This document shows positions 44,227 through 55,941 of a stretch of DNA of 64,000 bases, piece after piece. The DNA lies in assembly GCA_001592805.2 (NCBI GenBank), contig CP051141.1, forward strand, positions 3,100,001 to 3,164,000. Direction: 5' to 3'. Every line of letters begins with the position of its first letter. Position 1 is the first letter of the stretch. The notes under the pieces are model-generated. The model ran no database searches, was not told the DNA's origin, and saw nothing but the letters and a program-made list of their open reading frames with translations. The translations under genes were made by a program, and so were the position numbers. This DNA is from Peltaster fructicola. Taxonomy: Eukaryota > Ascomycota > Dothideomycetes.

Positions 44227-47200
44227 ATGTCGTCTCAGGACATGTCAGCCAAGTTGCATGCGAACACTGCAACGGTATCGCCGACCGCCTTCACCAGCAA
44301 TGATATGATCGCTACCACAACCACAAACAACTCGATTCTCTCGTCACGCCTTCCTTTACAGCCTCAGCAGAAACGACAGCGCTACTCATCATCGCGCTCT
44401 AATTCCATCTCTGGCTCTTCAGTCACCACCGTCCAGCGAGCTGCGTCGCGTAGCTCTTCCCGGAACGGCTCATCCTACCCTCTACGCTCACAGAGTCCTG
44501 GCGAGACATCGCTGCATGCGCTGAGACTGGGAGGAAACGGGCATGCAAGACGAAGGAGTATAGCTGTGGATCCTTCCGATCGCTCAAGCAGTGGCAATCT
44601 GGAGTCTGTCAATCGCTGGTCCCAGTCGACCGACTCCAGTCTGGCTTCAAGCAGGAAGCATCACAGAGCGAGTAGTGGCGCGCTCCTCACATCACAGTCA
44701 CTCTCGCCGGCGAAGAGACCTCAGGCGCCGGAACAATCGCCTAGGATCGTAGCGCAGAGCAAGCAAGCCTCTCAGAACATCAAACCGAGACAGCGACCTC
44801 TATCGCCGGTAGGGACCCTGGAACGGCCATGGCTGGCTGCTTCACGGCCAAGCTCGAGAGGCAATCCACCGACTACTCTGCCAGCGCTGCAGACTGATGT
44901 GCTTGTCGCCCGCAGCGAGCGCTCAGATTCAAACTCCACAGCGAGCACTGGAGTCTTGGCTAACAGCGCAGCTGTCACTCCTTCGACGCACTCCTCCTAC
45001 GCTCCTGAATACTTCACTTCGACCAACGCCTCGCCCAGGAGTGTTGCCAAGGCTGCGCGACCACAGGCAGTACGCACTGTCACAGCACCAGGCATGTCGC
45101 TCAATTACTCGAGAATGCCAAAGGCAGAGGATGTCAAAGAGTCGGCACATTATAGACGACAGTCAGAGCACATGGGCAACATGGAGCGAGATACAAGGAC
45201 GAGTAAGCAAATGGAAGAGAAGAAGACACACGCAAAGCCGAAGGACCGAGCGGAACGAGAGAAGAAGGCCATGCTGTCCAAGGCACTCGAGAAGGCGAAC
45301 ACTGCAGTCGTACTGGATAACAAACAGAACTTTGTTGGCGCGCTGGATGCGTATATGGATGCTTGCACCCTGTTGCAGCAAGTCATGGATCGAAGTGTCA
45401 ATGCTGCCGACAGAAGGAAGCTGGACGCTATCAAAGTCACATACACCACTCGTATCGAAGAGTTGCGAATTCTAGAGGAAGCCAAGACGACGGACGAAGA
45501 AGAGGAAGCAGAGAAAGGACTGCCGGAACGACCTCTAAGCGACGACAGTATGCTCAGTCGCAAGGATGATGCCATGAGCCCTATTGATGGGCATTTGCAC
45601 GAAGATGCCTTCATTGGTACCGCTGTGCAGACCCGTCTCAACGACGTGCCACAACTATCCTATCCGACCTCACACCGTGACAGCTTCTTCTCGCGGACCA
45701 TGGCTGATGTGGAGAAAGCGAGCCATGTCCAGAATGATGACAGTCAGGTGCTGAACAGCCGGTCTCCAGAGAAGCAAGGACGAGCGCATATTGTCAACCA
45801 ACGTATCTCCAAATTGCCCGCGCCAGAGGATACCCGGTATTTGCCCGCACCGTTGGGGATCAAGAAGAGTCCCTCTCCAACCGCGCCAACCTTCAACTGG
45901 CAACATATCGACCCGTCGGCCGAGGTGTTCCATACGCCAGAGGCTGCAACATTCCCGCAGGAAGTCCACGATACGCTGGGCACTATCAGCGAAGGTCGTT
46001 CGTCGCGCTCCTCATCAGTGCATTCAGGGTCCTCACAGACAGGCCTGCGCCGGAAGCCAATCCAGGGACTTGACAACACAAGCAACTCTGAACTTGACGC
46101 TGCGTTTGATGCTGCCGTTGAGGCTGCCTACGATGAAGGTCTGGAGCCAGACTTTGAGGCTAAGCCAGAAGTACCAGTCCCTTCACACGCGCGCAATGTA
46201 TCCGAGATCAAGGAGATTGTCCCTCCCTCAATAGACACGTTTGCCAGTGCGACGCCCTTCACCACGACGAATGAGGACGATGAGGAGGAACGCATACTGG
46301 ATGAGTTCACGCAGGACTATGGCCATGGATTCAACTTTGCTTTCGGGACCAAATCAGCACTTCCCAGGCAGTCAGACTCTAGCGGCTACTCACGAAGCAC
46401 ATGGCAGAGCTCTCAAGCTTCAGAACGAATGACGGCGGGAACGTCACTCTCGACCGTTGCCGAAAACGACTCTGCACATCGTGGATTACCTATGCCAAAC
46501 ATCTCGCCTGTCATGCCGGTCAACCTCGACACATTACCACCATCTGCACCACCTCCCTCGACGACGCTTCCAGCGCCTCCAGCCCTACCAGTTCTGCCTC
46601 CACCGAATCAGCTCTCTGGGTCGACGGTACGACACAGAAGGTTGTCTGGTCAACATGCTCGCGAGCTCAAGATCGAGACATCTGGCGAAATGCAGAGCCG
46701 ACAGCGAGCATCGACACTGCACAATCATGCACAAGAGATTAGTGGCACGGATGAGCACGATACAGACACACACAAGGAAGTCATGTTTGGTGCAGCTCTT
46801 GAAGCATCGCCTTCTGACGCTGCTCACGAGCACATGCTCAAGTCGCCGCCATCACTCGACATGCTGTCTACCTTCGCGAGTTCAGAACGAATGAATATGC
46901 CTCACACGCCCTCAGAGACACCTCGGTCGGACGATACGTTTGGTAACATGCTACAGACCAGACCGACACTGATGCGCAAGAACCCGTCTTCACTCAGTTT
47001 GCGAGCCGACCTTGCTCCGCCATCTCACACGATACTGCTGCCATCGCCTGGCTTGCATGAAATGGGTGATCCTACACCATTGAGCGCCACCTTCACAATC
47101 GCGAAGCTCAAGGGTGCCCAAGATCCCTTGACGTCGCAAAGAGTTGCGTTCTCCAGCTTTGCGTCACCAATGATGAACGTAGGAGGCCACCACCTCTTCG

Positions 47201-48201
47201 ACACCTCTTTGACATCTGGTCGCCTGCCGACCTCTCCACTAGGATCACCAATGGAGCTCCCAGTGGGCCTGGAGCCATGTCCGGAGTCCTTCTTGATGCG
47301 TCCTTTCTGGCTTATGCGGTGCCTCGCTTCGACCATCACTCACTCGCGTGGCGGCTATATCACGACAAAGCTGTTCATTCCTCGTGAGGTCTGGCAGACT
47401 CGTGGCGTCAAGCTGAGGTCTGTGGACGACAAGGTCGCAAACTGTGATCTCCTGACTGCGGCGCTCGGGCAGCTTTCTCAAGTCGACACCTTTGACGCAG
47501 ACGCTGTTATGGCAGAGCTGCAACGCTTCGAGGAGGTCATGGAACGCGTGCAGAATGCACTGATGAAGAAGCTTGGCGGCGAAGTCGGCGTTCATGGTGT
47601 CACCACCATGTTCCGGGATGCAGCACCGTCCACGGCGTCATCAGTCGTTGGCAGCGACAAAGGTTCCGATACACTATCGGGCACCTCGAAGAGCCACTCG
47701 TCCAAGGGCTACCTAAGCTCGTGGCGGAAGCTGCGGAGTAAGAGCTCTGGCGCGCCGATTGGACACTCTGGCGCTTTCCAGACGGGCATCAGGACTGGAG
47801 ATAGGGACCTTCATGCTATGTCTTCAGTGCCCATGACCAGCTTCGTGCCTGTGGAGCGTAGAGGTCAAAAGCGAGACCTGCGGAATATGAGCTTCGATGG
47901 ACCCAACAAAGACTATATGGGCTCACTTGCACGGCTGTTCCAAAGCGTGCAAGTGCTTGGTAAGTCTTTTGAACTGTGTATAAAAGTTATATCTGCTAAT
48001 AAGGACTTCACAGATCAGATAGCCAGACAAGTCGAGGATCCCGGACTGAAACATTCTTCACCAACGCACGTTGGACTCGAGCTGAGCATTAGGCATGCTG
48101 CCGAGTTCTTCAGCTTTTACATCTGTCGCTTCGTTCTGGCCGATCTGGGCGTCATGCTCGATAAATTCATCAAGAGAGGTACTGAATGGGTCATGGCTTG
48201 A
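44227..48201 (+). CDS. MIT-domain protein, large and mostly disordered
   Basis: A Ser/Pro/Thr-rich N-terminus is followed by a helical, MIT-like segment (about residues 340-415: SKALEKANTAVVLDNKQNFVG, then ALDAYMDACTLLQQVMDRSV and LDAIKVTYTTRIEELRILEE). Proteins with MIT domains bind ESCRT-III tails. The rest is low-complexity, with an ordered C-terminus (about 970-1324) that includes SFLMRPFWLMRCLAST and SIRHAAEFFSFYICRFVLAD. A GTAAGT at 47960 and a CAG at 48013 frame a 54-nt in-frame segment, probably an intron; then length is 1306. Unspliced, 1324 residues. A donor-like GTACTG near the stop leaves the extreme end uncertain. This resembles uncharacterised Pezizomycotina MIT proteins. Confidence 0.75.
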   Translation: MSSQDMSAKLHANTATVSPTAFTSNDMIATTTTNNSILSSRLPLQPQQKRQRYSSSRSNSISGSSVTTVQRAASRSSSRNGSSYPLRSQSPGETSLHALRLGGNGHARRRSIAVDPSDRSSSGNLESVNRWSQSTDSSLASSRKHHRASSGALLTSQSLSPAKRPQAPEQSPRIVAQSKQASQNIKPRQRPLSPVGTLERPWLAASRPSSRGNPPTTLPALQTDVLVARSERSDSNSTASTGVLANSAAVTPSTHSSYAPEYFTSTNASPRSVAKAARPQAVRTVTAPGMSLNYSRMPKAEDVKESAHYRRQSEHMGNMERDTRTSKQMEEKKTHAKPKDRAEREKKAMLSKALEKANTAVVLDNKQNFVGALDAYMDACTLLQQVMDRSVNAADRRKLDAIKVTYTTRIEELRILEEAKTTDEEEEAEKGLPERPLSDDSMLSRKDDAMSPIDGHLHEDAFIGTAVQTRLNDVPQLSYPTSHRDSFFSRTMADVEKASHVQNDDSQVLNSRSPEKQGRAHIVNQRISKLPAPEDTRYLPAPLGIKKSPSPTAPTFNWQHIDPSAEVFHTPEAATFPQEVHDTLGTISEGRSSRSSSVHSGSSQTGLRRKPIQGLDNTSNSELDAAFDAAVEAAYDEGLEPDFEAKPEVPVPSHARNVSEIKEIVPPSIDTFASATPFTTTNEDDEEERILDEFTQDYGHGFNFAFGTKSALPRQSDSSGYSRSTWQSSQASERMTAGTSLSTVAENDSAHRGLPMPNISPVMPVNLDTLPPSAPPPSTTLPAPPALPVLPPPNQLSGSTVRHRRLSGQHARELKIETSGEMQSRQRASTLHNHAQEISGTDEHDTDTHKEVMFGAALEASPSDAAHEHMLKSPPSLDMLSTFASSERMNMPHTPSETPRSDDTFGNMLQTRPTLMRKNPSSLSLRADLAPPSHTILLPSPGLHEMGDPTPLSATFTIAKLKGAQDPLTSQRVAFSSFASPMMNVGGHHLFDTSLTSGRLPTSPLGSPMELPVGLEPCPESFLMRPFWLMRCLASTITHSRGGYITTKLFIPREVWQTRGVKLRSVDDKVANCDLLTAALGQLSQVDTFDADAVMAELQRFEEVMERVQNALMKKLGGEVGVHGVTTMFRDAAPSTASSVVGSDKGSDTLSGTSKSHSSKGYLSSWRKLRSKSSGAPIGHSGAFQTGIRTGDRDLHAMSSVPMTSFVPVERRGQKRDLRNMSFDGPNKDYMGSLARLFQSVQVLGKSFELCIKVISANKDFTDQIARQVEDPGLKHSSPTHVGLELSIRHAAEFFSFYICRFVLADLGVMLDKFIKRGTEWVMA

Positions 48202-49157
48202 GCCTGACGCACGATACAACACTCTCACTACTTCAGCTCTGGTACTCTTTGGAGGACACTGATCTCCGTGCTTGGCAACCTGTCCAGGATCTACGCATTG
48301 GTCTTGTCCTGCGACTGCTGCTGTGGTAGCCACCACAATATACTTCAGCACTGCGATATACAGTCGTTCTATATACCCCGAACTATGCATTTTTATCAGC
48401 ATTCGACGCAACTCCTATGCTCCGTGGTCGCCAGTTTCACCTGACACAGCTTTTCACATGTCATTTCGCTTACGAGCATCTCGGACGTGCATCGTGGAAC
48501 GCGCGGGCTCCGCAGACTCATGCCAAAGTCACTTTACGAGCAAGATGTGCTAGGTCAGCTCATCACTAGAGCCACTCACTCCTCGGACTACATGACTGAC
48601 AGTTTCTTTCGGAGAGCAAGTGGCTCGTAGCGTGTATCGTGGCAGTCAAGTCTAGACGGGAGGAACAGTGCTGGAAATTGTAAGGAGCCACAGCTTGTCC
48701 AGCACGTAGGTAGGTCGTCAGGACATCATTCGATAATCCTGGCATTGTAAGCCTGTCGTGTACAGCATGTCAGCCATGGCCAATGAGCTCCAGCATTGCT
48801 CATTGTAGATAGCAGCCTGGCATCACAATATTCATGCAGGATAGTTGCATAGAGTTGGCTTGAACAAAAACGCCTCCACCACCGGCTGAACATGCTTCCG
48901 AACAAGTAGACATGCCTAGGACACCCATGACACATCCACTCTACGGGAGGTAGGAAGGTCGACATACAAGAGTGCTCGACTGCTCTCGACGTACTCGCTC
49001 GTCTCTTTGTGCTTGGTCGTTGTCATATCATATTCTCGTCAATGACCTCATGAGATTCAGCAAATTCTACATACTTGTACTTACCTCGCCTCCAAGCCAA
49101 GCATTATCTACACAGCAGCACTCCAGCAACAGCACGTGAGGTGCTATTCGAGCGAAG
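48202..49157. other. intergenic, P450 promoter region
   Basis: About 950 bases between two plus-strand genes. Only short random frames. No gene seen. Confidence 0.5.
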
Positions 49158-51087
49158 ATGTGGCAGTATATCGGCATCGCCATCGTGGCGCTCACTGCTG
49201 TCTACACCTTTCAAACATATGCAGCCCTGATGAAGAATATCGCTGCTGCAAAAGCATCAGGTCTACCATACATCGTCTCACCCATCTACACCTTCAATCC
49301 GATATGGCTACTGTTCCACACCCTCATCTTGCGTCCGGTGAACTTCCTGTTGCCAACAAAGTATCGACCGGTGTTCTTTGAGTAGGTCTGTTACCATTCA
49401 GTGAAGCATCGTTTCTAACATTGGCTCCAGCTACCTCACACCAGACTTCACGTGGCGAAAGAAGTTCGAGCCCTTCGAAAAGTTTGGTTACGATCTCTAT
49501 CTGATCGTCGCTCCTGGCAAGAGTCAGCTACTCGTGGCGAGTCCAGAAGCCATATCTCAGATCACTACTCGCCGTAATGACTTCCCAAAGCCCATTGAGC
49601 TGTACGGAGGCGTTGACATCTTTGGTAAGAACGTGGTCTCGACCGAAGGCTCAATCTGGAGACACCATCGTAAGATCACTAGTCCGCCATTTACTGAGAA
49701 GAACAACAAGATGGTTTGGCTCGAGTCTCTGCAGCAAGCCCAGAGTATGATGGCCGGTTGGATCGGTCCCAATGAGAAGACTTCTCAGGCACTGACCGAC
49801 GTATCGGAAGGCGCAATGCGTCTCAGTCTTCATGTGATCAGCCGTGCTGGATTTGGTGTCGGTCTGCTTTGGCCTCATGAGGAGACTACTACAGTCGTGC
49901 CCAAGGGACACACTCTGACATACAAGGATGCTCTCAGCAATCTGCTACACAACCTTCTCGTAGTTCTACTGACGCCCAGATGGCTTCTGCCAATCCTACC
50001 ATTCAAGATGCACAAGGTCGCCAATGAAGCTCTTGTGGAATGGGGGAAGTACATGCGCGAGATGTATGAGGCAAAGCGTGCTGAGGTCAAGTCTGGTGCG
50101 GCGAGGGATGACCGTATGGATCTCATGGGTGCGCTGGTCAAAGGTGCTGGGATCACCCAGGAGACAATCGATTCGGAGAAGCAATCTCAGAAGCCAGCAC
50201 AGTTGCTCACTGATGATGAGATCCTGGGCAATGCCTTTGTCTTCATCCTTGCAGGACACGAGACAGCTGCAAACACCATTCACTTTTCATGCCTTCTGCT
50301 AGCGATGCACCCTCAGTCGCAACGGAGATTGCAGAAAGACCTTGACGAGATCCTTGGTGATCGTCCAGTCGATCAGTGGGACTATGAAGAGGACCTGCCT
50401 AAGCTCTTTGGCAGCATGTGCGGTGCTGTCATGAATGAAGAGCTTCGTCTGATTCCACCGGTCACTGGCATACCCAAAAGCACTTCGAAGGACTCGCCTC
50501 AAGGTCTGACGATCGCTGGCAAACACCATGTGATTCCAGAGAACGTTCTGATCACACTCAACACCGCAGCATTGCATCGAAACCCAGCATACTGGCCTCA
50601 CACATCAGCAGAGGATCTCGATGACTTCCGACCAGAGCGATGGCTGCTTGATCCAAGCAAGAAGGTGGTCCAGGATAACAACGACGCTTACGAGACTGAA
50701 GCTGGCTTGGATTTCGATGGTCCAGATAAGCGTCCAGATACTGCTGCAGAACTCTTTAGGCCTGTGAAGGGCAGCTACATCCCCTTCTCGGAAGGCTACC
50801 GGAGCTGTCTTGGTCGTCGCTTTGCACAGGTTGAGATCTTGGCTGTGCTGGCTGTCATCTTCAAGACGTACAGTGTCGAGCTGGATGTTGGTCAGTATCT
50901 GCCAGACGACGATTTCGAGCATGCTTCTCAGTCGGAGAAGGAGACTGCATGGCACAAGGCTAACGACAGGGCGAAGATGTTGCTCAAGGACCATATGATG
51001 ACCATCATCACCATTCAGTTGCGGAACGAAAAACCACCGATGAGATTCGTCCGGAGAGGCAATGAGAGAATGCCGTTCATGAAATAG
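49158..51087 (+). CDS. cytochrome P450 monooxygenase
   Basis: Two exons (49158-49381, 49431-51087) joined by a 49-nt intron (GTAGGT...CTCCAG) give 626 residues. The N-terminus is a membrane anchor (YIGIAIVALTAVYTFQTYA). The I-helix motif AGHETAANT is near residue 349, the ExxR motif in NEELRLIPP near 413, the PERW motif (FRPERWLLD) follows, and the heme-binding loop FSEGYRSCLGRRFAQVE lies near 527 with its Cys ligand. It is on the long side for a P450 (usually 500-550); the extra length lies partly in the linker before the heme loop and at the C-terminus. The CYP family was not assigned. Substrate unknown; no biosynthetic cluster around it. Confidence 0.93.
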
Positions 51088-51120
51088 ACAACATGTAGTC
51101 GTATATGCGAAGCGCAATTA

Positions 51121-52542
51121 CTACGTGCTTTCGAAATACGGATGTTGAGTTGCCTGCAAAAGCGTCAGTGACTGTAGTCTTCTTGAGCCACCAGTCCTAC
51201 CAATTGAGCAGTCTTGCGGTCTGTGCTCTGGTAGACCACAAGATCAGACACAAGAGACCTCGCTTGCTCGTCACAATCAGGCAGTATATCAACCCAGGCA
51301 CGTTTCGTATATTTGACGAAGTTCATCTTTCCCCAGTCTGGTAGATCCGTTGCCTCCTGCGGAGAGATTTCAGTATCGTTTTCGCACATGGGTGAACGAA
51401 CCCACCGGCCATACATCTTCATCTGGCGTTCCGAGTGTTTCAAAAATGCTTTTGATCAATGCGAGCTCACTGCCAAGCTCGCCAGCATCGAACAGTGTCT
51501 CTCGGCCGAGACACAGTACCTGAGCGGCAACACAACCAGCAGCCCACATATCAAGGGCTGAGTTATACTTTTGATAGCCAAAGAGTAGCTCAGGAGGCCT
51601 ATAGCAGGTCGTGCCGACCTCGAGGATCTTTGCATCCGCAGCTTCTGAACCTCGGTCACTCTTTGACCAGGCGATGCCAAAGTCAGCGAGATAGGCCGGA
51701 CCACTTGGGGAGGCAAGTAGAATGTTCGATGGCTTGACATCTCTGTGGATGATGCCTTGTGCGTGGACGAATGCAAGTGCTGAGAACAAATCTCGCAAGA
51801 CCATCCTCTGACTACTTCGTGGTAGAGTATTCTGAGATAGCATCGTTGACAGCTCGTACGGCATAAAGGGGAAAACGAGCACGAACCGATCCTGGACCTC
51901 TCTGGATGTCTTTAGCAGCGAGATTGTATTCGGACTTCCTCCAAGAGATTCCAATATACGTGCTTCTCGCACAGAATCATGTGGAGGCGTCATCATGGAC
52001 GGAGTCGTGATCTTGAGCGCAACGAGGCGCCCATGCTCGGAATCCTTGGCTACAAACACCTCTGAGAACAGTCCATTGCGGTAGTGTTTACAATGCTTAT
52101 GAGAGCCGATTGTGGCGCCGTGCTCCGGCAGATTGTTGAAACTATGCTCATCTTCACGATGGTAGACGACAGGACCTGTTGAAGCAGCTGAAGACTGTAG
52201 TACCTGCACGGCCTTTGCACAGAGCTCGTGGTACTCCTTCTGATAATGAGTGAGTCGATGGGCCGTGGTGCAGATCTTGAAGCTTTACCAGTGTCAAGGC
52301 ATGCTGTCGGGCATTGTTCTCCTCGGCCTTAGCATAATCCTTCGCAGATCTCGAGCTACATCCTGGATTGGCTTGCACATATGCTGCTGAGCTGCTTGTT
52401 GTCAGAAGCACAAGACACGAGGAATTAATGGGAGGCATAAACTTGCATTGCTGTCGTGGCCGCCAGTCGCTGTGAGAATGCGAGGTCTTGACGCCAGGCA
52501 GATGCCATTGTGGTCAGCAAGGTCTTGAAGGCGCTTCACTAG
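51121..52542 (-). CDS. CSK1: CSK1-like kinase of the CDK-activating group
   Basis: Spliced from at least five exons: 52542-52443, 52383-52289, 52239-51406, 51356-51201 and 51153-51121. The kinase domain has a variant glycine loop (RNGLFSEVFVAKD), VALKI with the ATP lysine, HRDVKPSNIL, DFGIAW, and the T-loop VGTTCYRPPELLFG, a CDK-group signature. The last exon ends ATQHPYFEST, the usual kinase C-terminal helix. Fission-yeast Csk1 activates Mcs6 and Cdc2/Cdk9. The N-terminal exon (frame LVKRLQDLADHNGICLASRP) lacks a start codon, so one more 5' exon is missing and the true start is not found. Convergent with the P450, 33 bases between stops. Confidence 0.78.
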
Positions 52543-52753
52543 CTGTGAGACTTGATATCAGAGATGAATGTGGTGGTATATTGCGCTAACCTCATTGAGC
52601 TGCGGCTACTGAATGACGCCTCGCAGTCGCCTGAAGCTTCACGCGAACAGCTCTACGACACGACACATCCAAGCCCACTCAATCAGAGATCTTGCAAACG
52701 CAGCAAAGCAGGATCATCAAATACAAGACTTGCTACTCCTGTTGTCGTTTACA
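52543..52753. promoter_or_regulatory. region between CSK1-like kinase and PRE2
   Basis: Only about 210 bases separate the first kinase exon I can place from the PRE2 start. The missing first kinase exon probably lies here or inside the PRE2 leader, so the two genes share a compact promoter. No motif is seen that would set a direction. Confidence 0.35.
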
Positions 52754-53658
52754 ATGGACGCGCTCGTATCGCGGTACTCCCGCCCGAGCTACAACGAAGG
52801 CTACGACGCAGAGGAGACACAACAGCAACTGTCTTACGACCTTTCACAACCGATATCACTCAAATTCGCACTTCCACCACTCCCTTCACAAGCATCATGG
52901 CTGCGAGCGATGACAGACGACAATGCAAACCCTGACTGTCCTATAAAGATTGCTCACGGAACCACGACACTGGCGTTCCGTTTCAAGGGTGGCATTATCG
53001 TGGCCACGGATTCAAGAGCTACGGCAGGAAACTGGATCGCCAGTCAGACAGTGAAGAAGGTCATCGAGATCAACAGCGTGCTGCTCGGAACTATGGCTGG
53101 AGGTGCTGCTGTAAGTCATTTGAGTATGATGTGGTTCTGTAAAGACTGACCAGGATTCAGGACTGCCAATACTGGCTCGCATATCTTGGCATGCAATGCC
53201 GTCTCCACGAGCTCCGACACAAGCGACGCATTACTGTGGCCGCAGCAAGCAAGATCTTGGCGAACTTGGTGTACAGCTACAAGGGCATGGGCTTGAGCAT
53301 GGGAACCATGTGCGCAGGTGTGACACCAACAGAAGGACCATCTCTATATTACGTTGACTCAGACGGCACAAGGCTGGCTGGTAACCTGTTCTGCGTTGGT
53401 TCAGGACAGACATTTGCTTATGGTGTGCTCGATGCACAGTATAAGTACGACCTGGAGGACGATGAAGCCTTAGAGCTTGGAAAGCGAAGTATTCTTGCTG
53501 CCACGCACAGAGATGCTTACTCTGGTGGTTTCATCAACCTGTACCATGTCAAGGAGGAAGGCTGGGTTAAGCATGGTTTCATGGACACAAACCCGATCTT
53601 CTGGCAGACAAAGCTGGAGAAGGGCGAGTTCTCGAACGTCAAGGCTACGATAGAGTGA
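52754..53658 (+). CDS. PRE2: 20S proteasome subunit beta-5, chymotrypsin-like
   Basis: The catalytic beta-5 subunit of the 20S proteasome. Exons 52754-53110 and 53161-53658 with a 50-nt intron give 284 residues. An N-terminal propeptide (about 70 residues, [20 protein letters not shown]) is removed at the Gly-Thr in [15 protein letters not shown], where the threonine is the nucleophile. Lys33-equivalent and the [20 protein letters not shown] region are present, and [16 protein letters not shown] crosses the intron. The later part has [20 protein letters not shown] and [22 protein letters not shown] at 52754 is preferred over upstream codons, since beta-5 propeptides begin with this length. 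Confidence 0.95.
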
Positions 53659-54054
53659 TAGACCATATTACGAGGTTGTACAGTACGAGCATATCCTGTA
53701 ATTGAGCTGTTGTCTCCGAAGTAGCTCAACTATCAGCATATGACTAACAGTATTTTGTGACCCTCTTTCGATAAATCGAAGTCACGCTGCACACACTCTG
53801 CTGGCTGACCACCAGGAATTGGCACAGCTCAAGCACATCTGAGGACACATGTGTTGCAGAGTGCAAGCAGTCGCTAAGCCGCAGGACGAGACCAAAACCA
53901 TAAAGGTCAAAGCCAAGATTTCACCTCGTTAGCGCGCGCTAGCGTATGTTCGACAATTATTGTGGTACGCAGTCGTGCGTTAGTTTTTTGGACATGCTCT
54001 AGGATCCTGCATACACTCTTCACCGCACATCGTCAAGGGCTCTCGCAAACAGTC
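53659..54054. other. intergenic, RRP14 promoter with a CpG palindrome
   Basis: About 400 bases. A perfect 12-bp palindrome (TAGCGCGCGCTA) lies at 53930-53941, roughly 115 bases before the RRP14 start; it may be a factor site but I cannot name one. No gene seen. Confidence 0.4.
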
Positions 54055-55730
54055 ATGGCGGACCAGAACGATGTGTTAGATGGACTCGAGGTACATCTGC
54101 GAATCCTTATCGCCACCCAAATCTAACTCTTTTGCAGGAACGACTTCGAAGTAACAGCAAAGCTTTCGAATCGATACTGGCGCTCACGCCGGCGCAAGAG
54201 CACTTTGGCACAGCGATTGTCGATGGCAGGGAACCGAGCGAGCAATGGCGGGCGAAGAAGCAGACCAAGGCAGAGAAAAAGGCAGCCAGGAAGGCAAAAC
54301 TCGACCCCGCTAACCAGATATCTGCATTGGATGTCATGAAAGAGCGAGAGAAGAAACGCAAGAGGGAGCTTGGTATGGAGGAAGAGGAGGAGATTGTCGA
54401 GCAAGATGAGGCAGCAAATGCACAACCGACTACGAGCAACAAGCGAGCAAAGACAGAGCAGGATCCCGCGGCTGATCAGGCTAAGCGAGAAGCATTGGCC
54501 GAAAAGAGACGACAGAAGCGAGAAAAGAAGAAGCAGAAGGACGACAAAGCCAAGTCGAAGCGGGAGGCGAAGAAAGCGAGAGTGCAAGAGAAGGAGGTCG
54601 AAGAGCTGGTCGAGGGCGATGCGGATTCCGAGGCTGGTGATGCTATCGAGAAGATCGATATGGATGGCATGATTGACGAGGCGGATGCTGAACGGGAAGA
54701 CGATGCCTCGTCAGCGCCGTCAAGTCCAGTGGTCGACAGTCCTGCCTTCGACATATCCGCAAATCACTCCACAACCTCATCCACGTCATCAATACCACCG
54801 CCCTCGCTACCGGAAGACACAACATCAAAGCCTAGTACAACAACGCCTGCACGCAATTTACCCAAGGGGCAAACGCTAATTAGGCCGCCTCTGAGCATAG
54901 CACTCCCAGAGCCGCCTACAGCGGTATCTATGCTTGCGGACGCCGAGATCACATCGAGAACTTCGTCACCTAAGCCTCAATTACCAAAGATCGACCAAGC
55001 TATTCTCCAAGAACGACTACGCATCCGCCTGCAGGAGTTGCGAGACAAGCGGAAAGCTGATGGCACAGACGGTCAACCCGCACGGTCGCGGCATGAACTG
55101 CTCGAGCAACGGCGAAAGAAGGCCGATCAACGAAAGGCACACAAAAAGGAGCTGCGACGAAAAGCTAAAGAGGAAGAAGCTCGCAAGCAGGAAGAGCGAC
55201 TTCGAGGTAGTGGCAGTCCCTTGAGCGGTGCCGATATCTTCTCACCACGTTCCGAGACGAATAACTTCAGCTTCTCGCGACTGGCTTTTGCAGACGGCAC
55301 AGCAACGGATGCATCGCTGAGCAAGCTTGTCGATGTACCACGACACAAAGGGCCCTCAGACGCAAAGACTGCTCTCTTAGCTGCCGAGAACAAGCAGAAG
55401 CGTCTCGCCGGTCTCGACGAGCAGAAGCGTGCAGACATTGGCGAGAAGGACTTATGGCTCAATGCAAGCAAGCGAGCACATGGCGAGCGTGTCAGAGACG
55501 ACACCAGTCTCCTCAAGAAGGCATTGAAGCGGAAGGAGAAGCAGAAGAACAAGTCTGAGAAGGAGTGGCAAGATAGAACTGAGGCTGTCGTCAAGGGCAA
55601 GGAGATGAAGCAGAAGCGTCGTGAAGACAACCTTGCTAAACGACGTGAGGACAAGGGCAGCAAGAAGAAGCCTGTCAAGAAAGCGGGCAAGAAAGCTCGT
55701 CCTGGATTTGAGGGTAGATTCAAGGCTTGA
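54055..55730 (+). CDS. RRP14: ribosome biogenesis protein RRP14 (SURF6 family)
   Basis: Exon 1 (54055-54090) encodes MADQNDVLDGLE; a 47-nt intron (54091-54137) leads to ERLRSNSKAFESILALTPAQ, the N-terminal Rrp14 helix. The body is very Lys/Glu/Arg-rich with predicted long helices and an acidic spacer. The C-terminal SURF6 domain is seen in FSRLAFADGT, LLAAENKQKRLAGLDEQKRA and AHGERVRDDTSLLKKALKRKE, with a basic tail. Total 542 residues, typical of the family. Rrp14 works in the nucleolus in processing of the 18S and 27S pre-rRNA. Convergent with NDUFS8, about 210 bases between stops. Confidence 0.9.
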
Positions 55731-55941
55731 TGGAGAGTCAAGTGGCCGTGGCGTGGAATCTGATGAGAAGCTGTAATGAACCCACTCTCACATCGAACGT
55801 CGCTGCAAAGGAACTTCCTCCGCCCATTCTCATAGGGAATGTCACTCATGACAAATTCCTTCGAATATGTTATTCTTGCGTACAAAGCGAATATGTCATC
55901 TTCCACAGTAACCAGACTAGTGTCTATCTTACAGGATTGTT

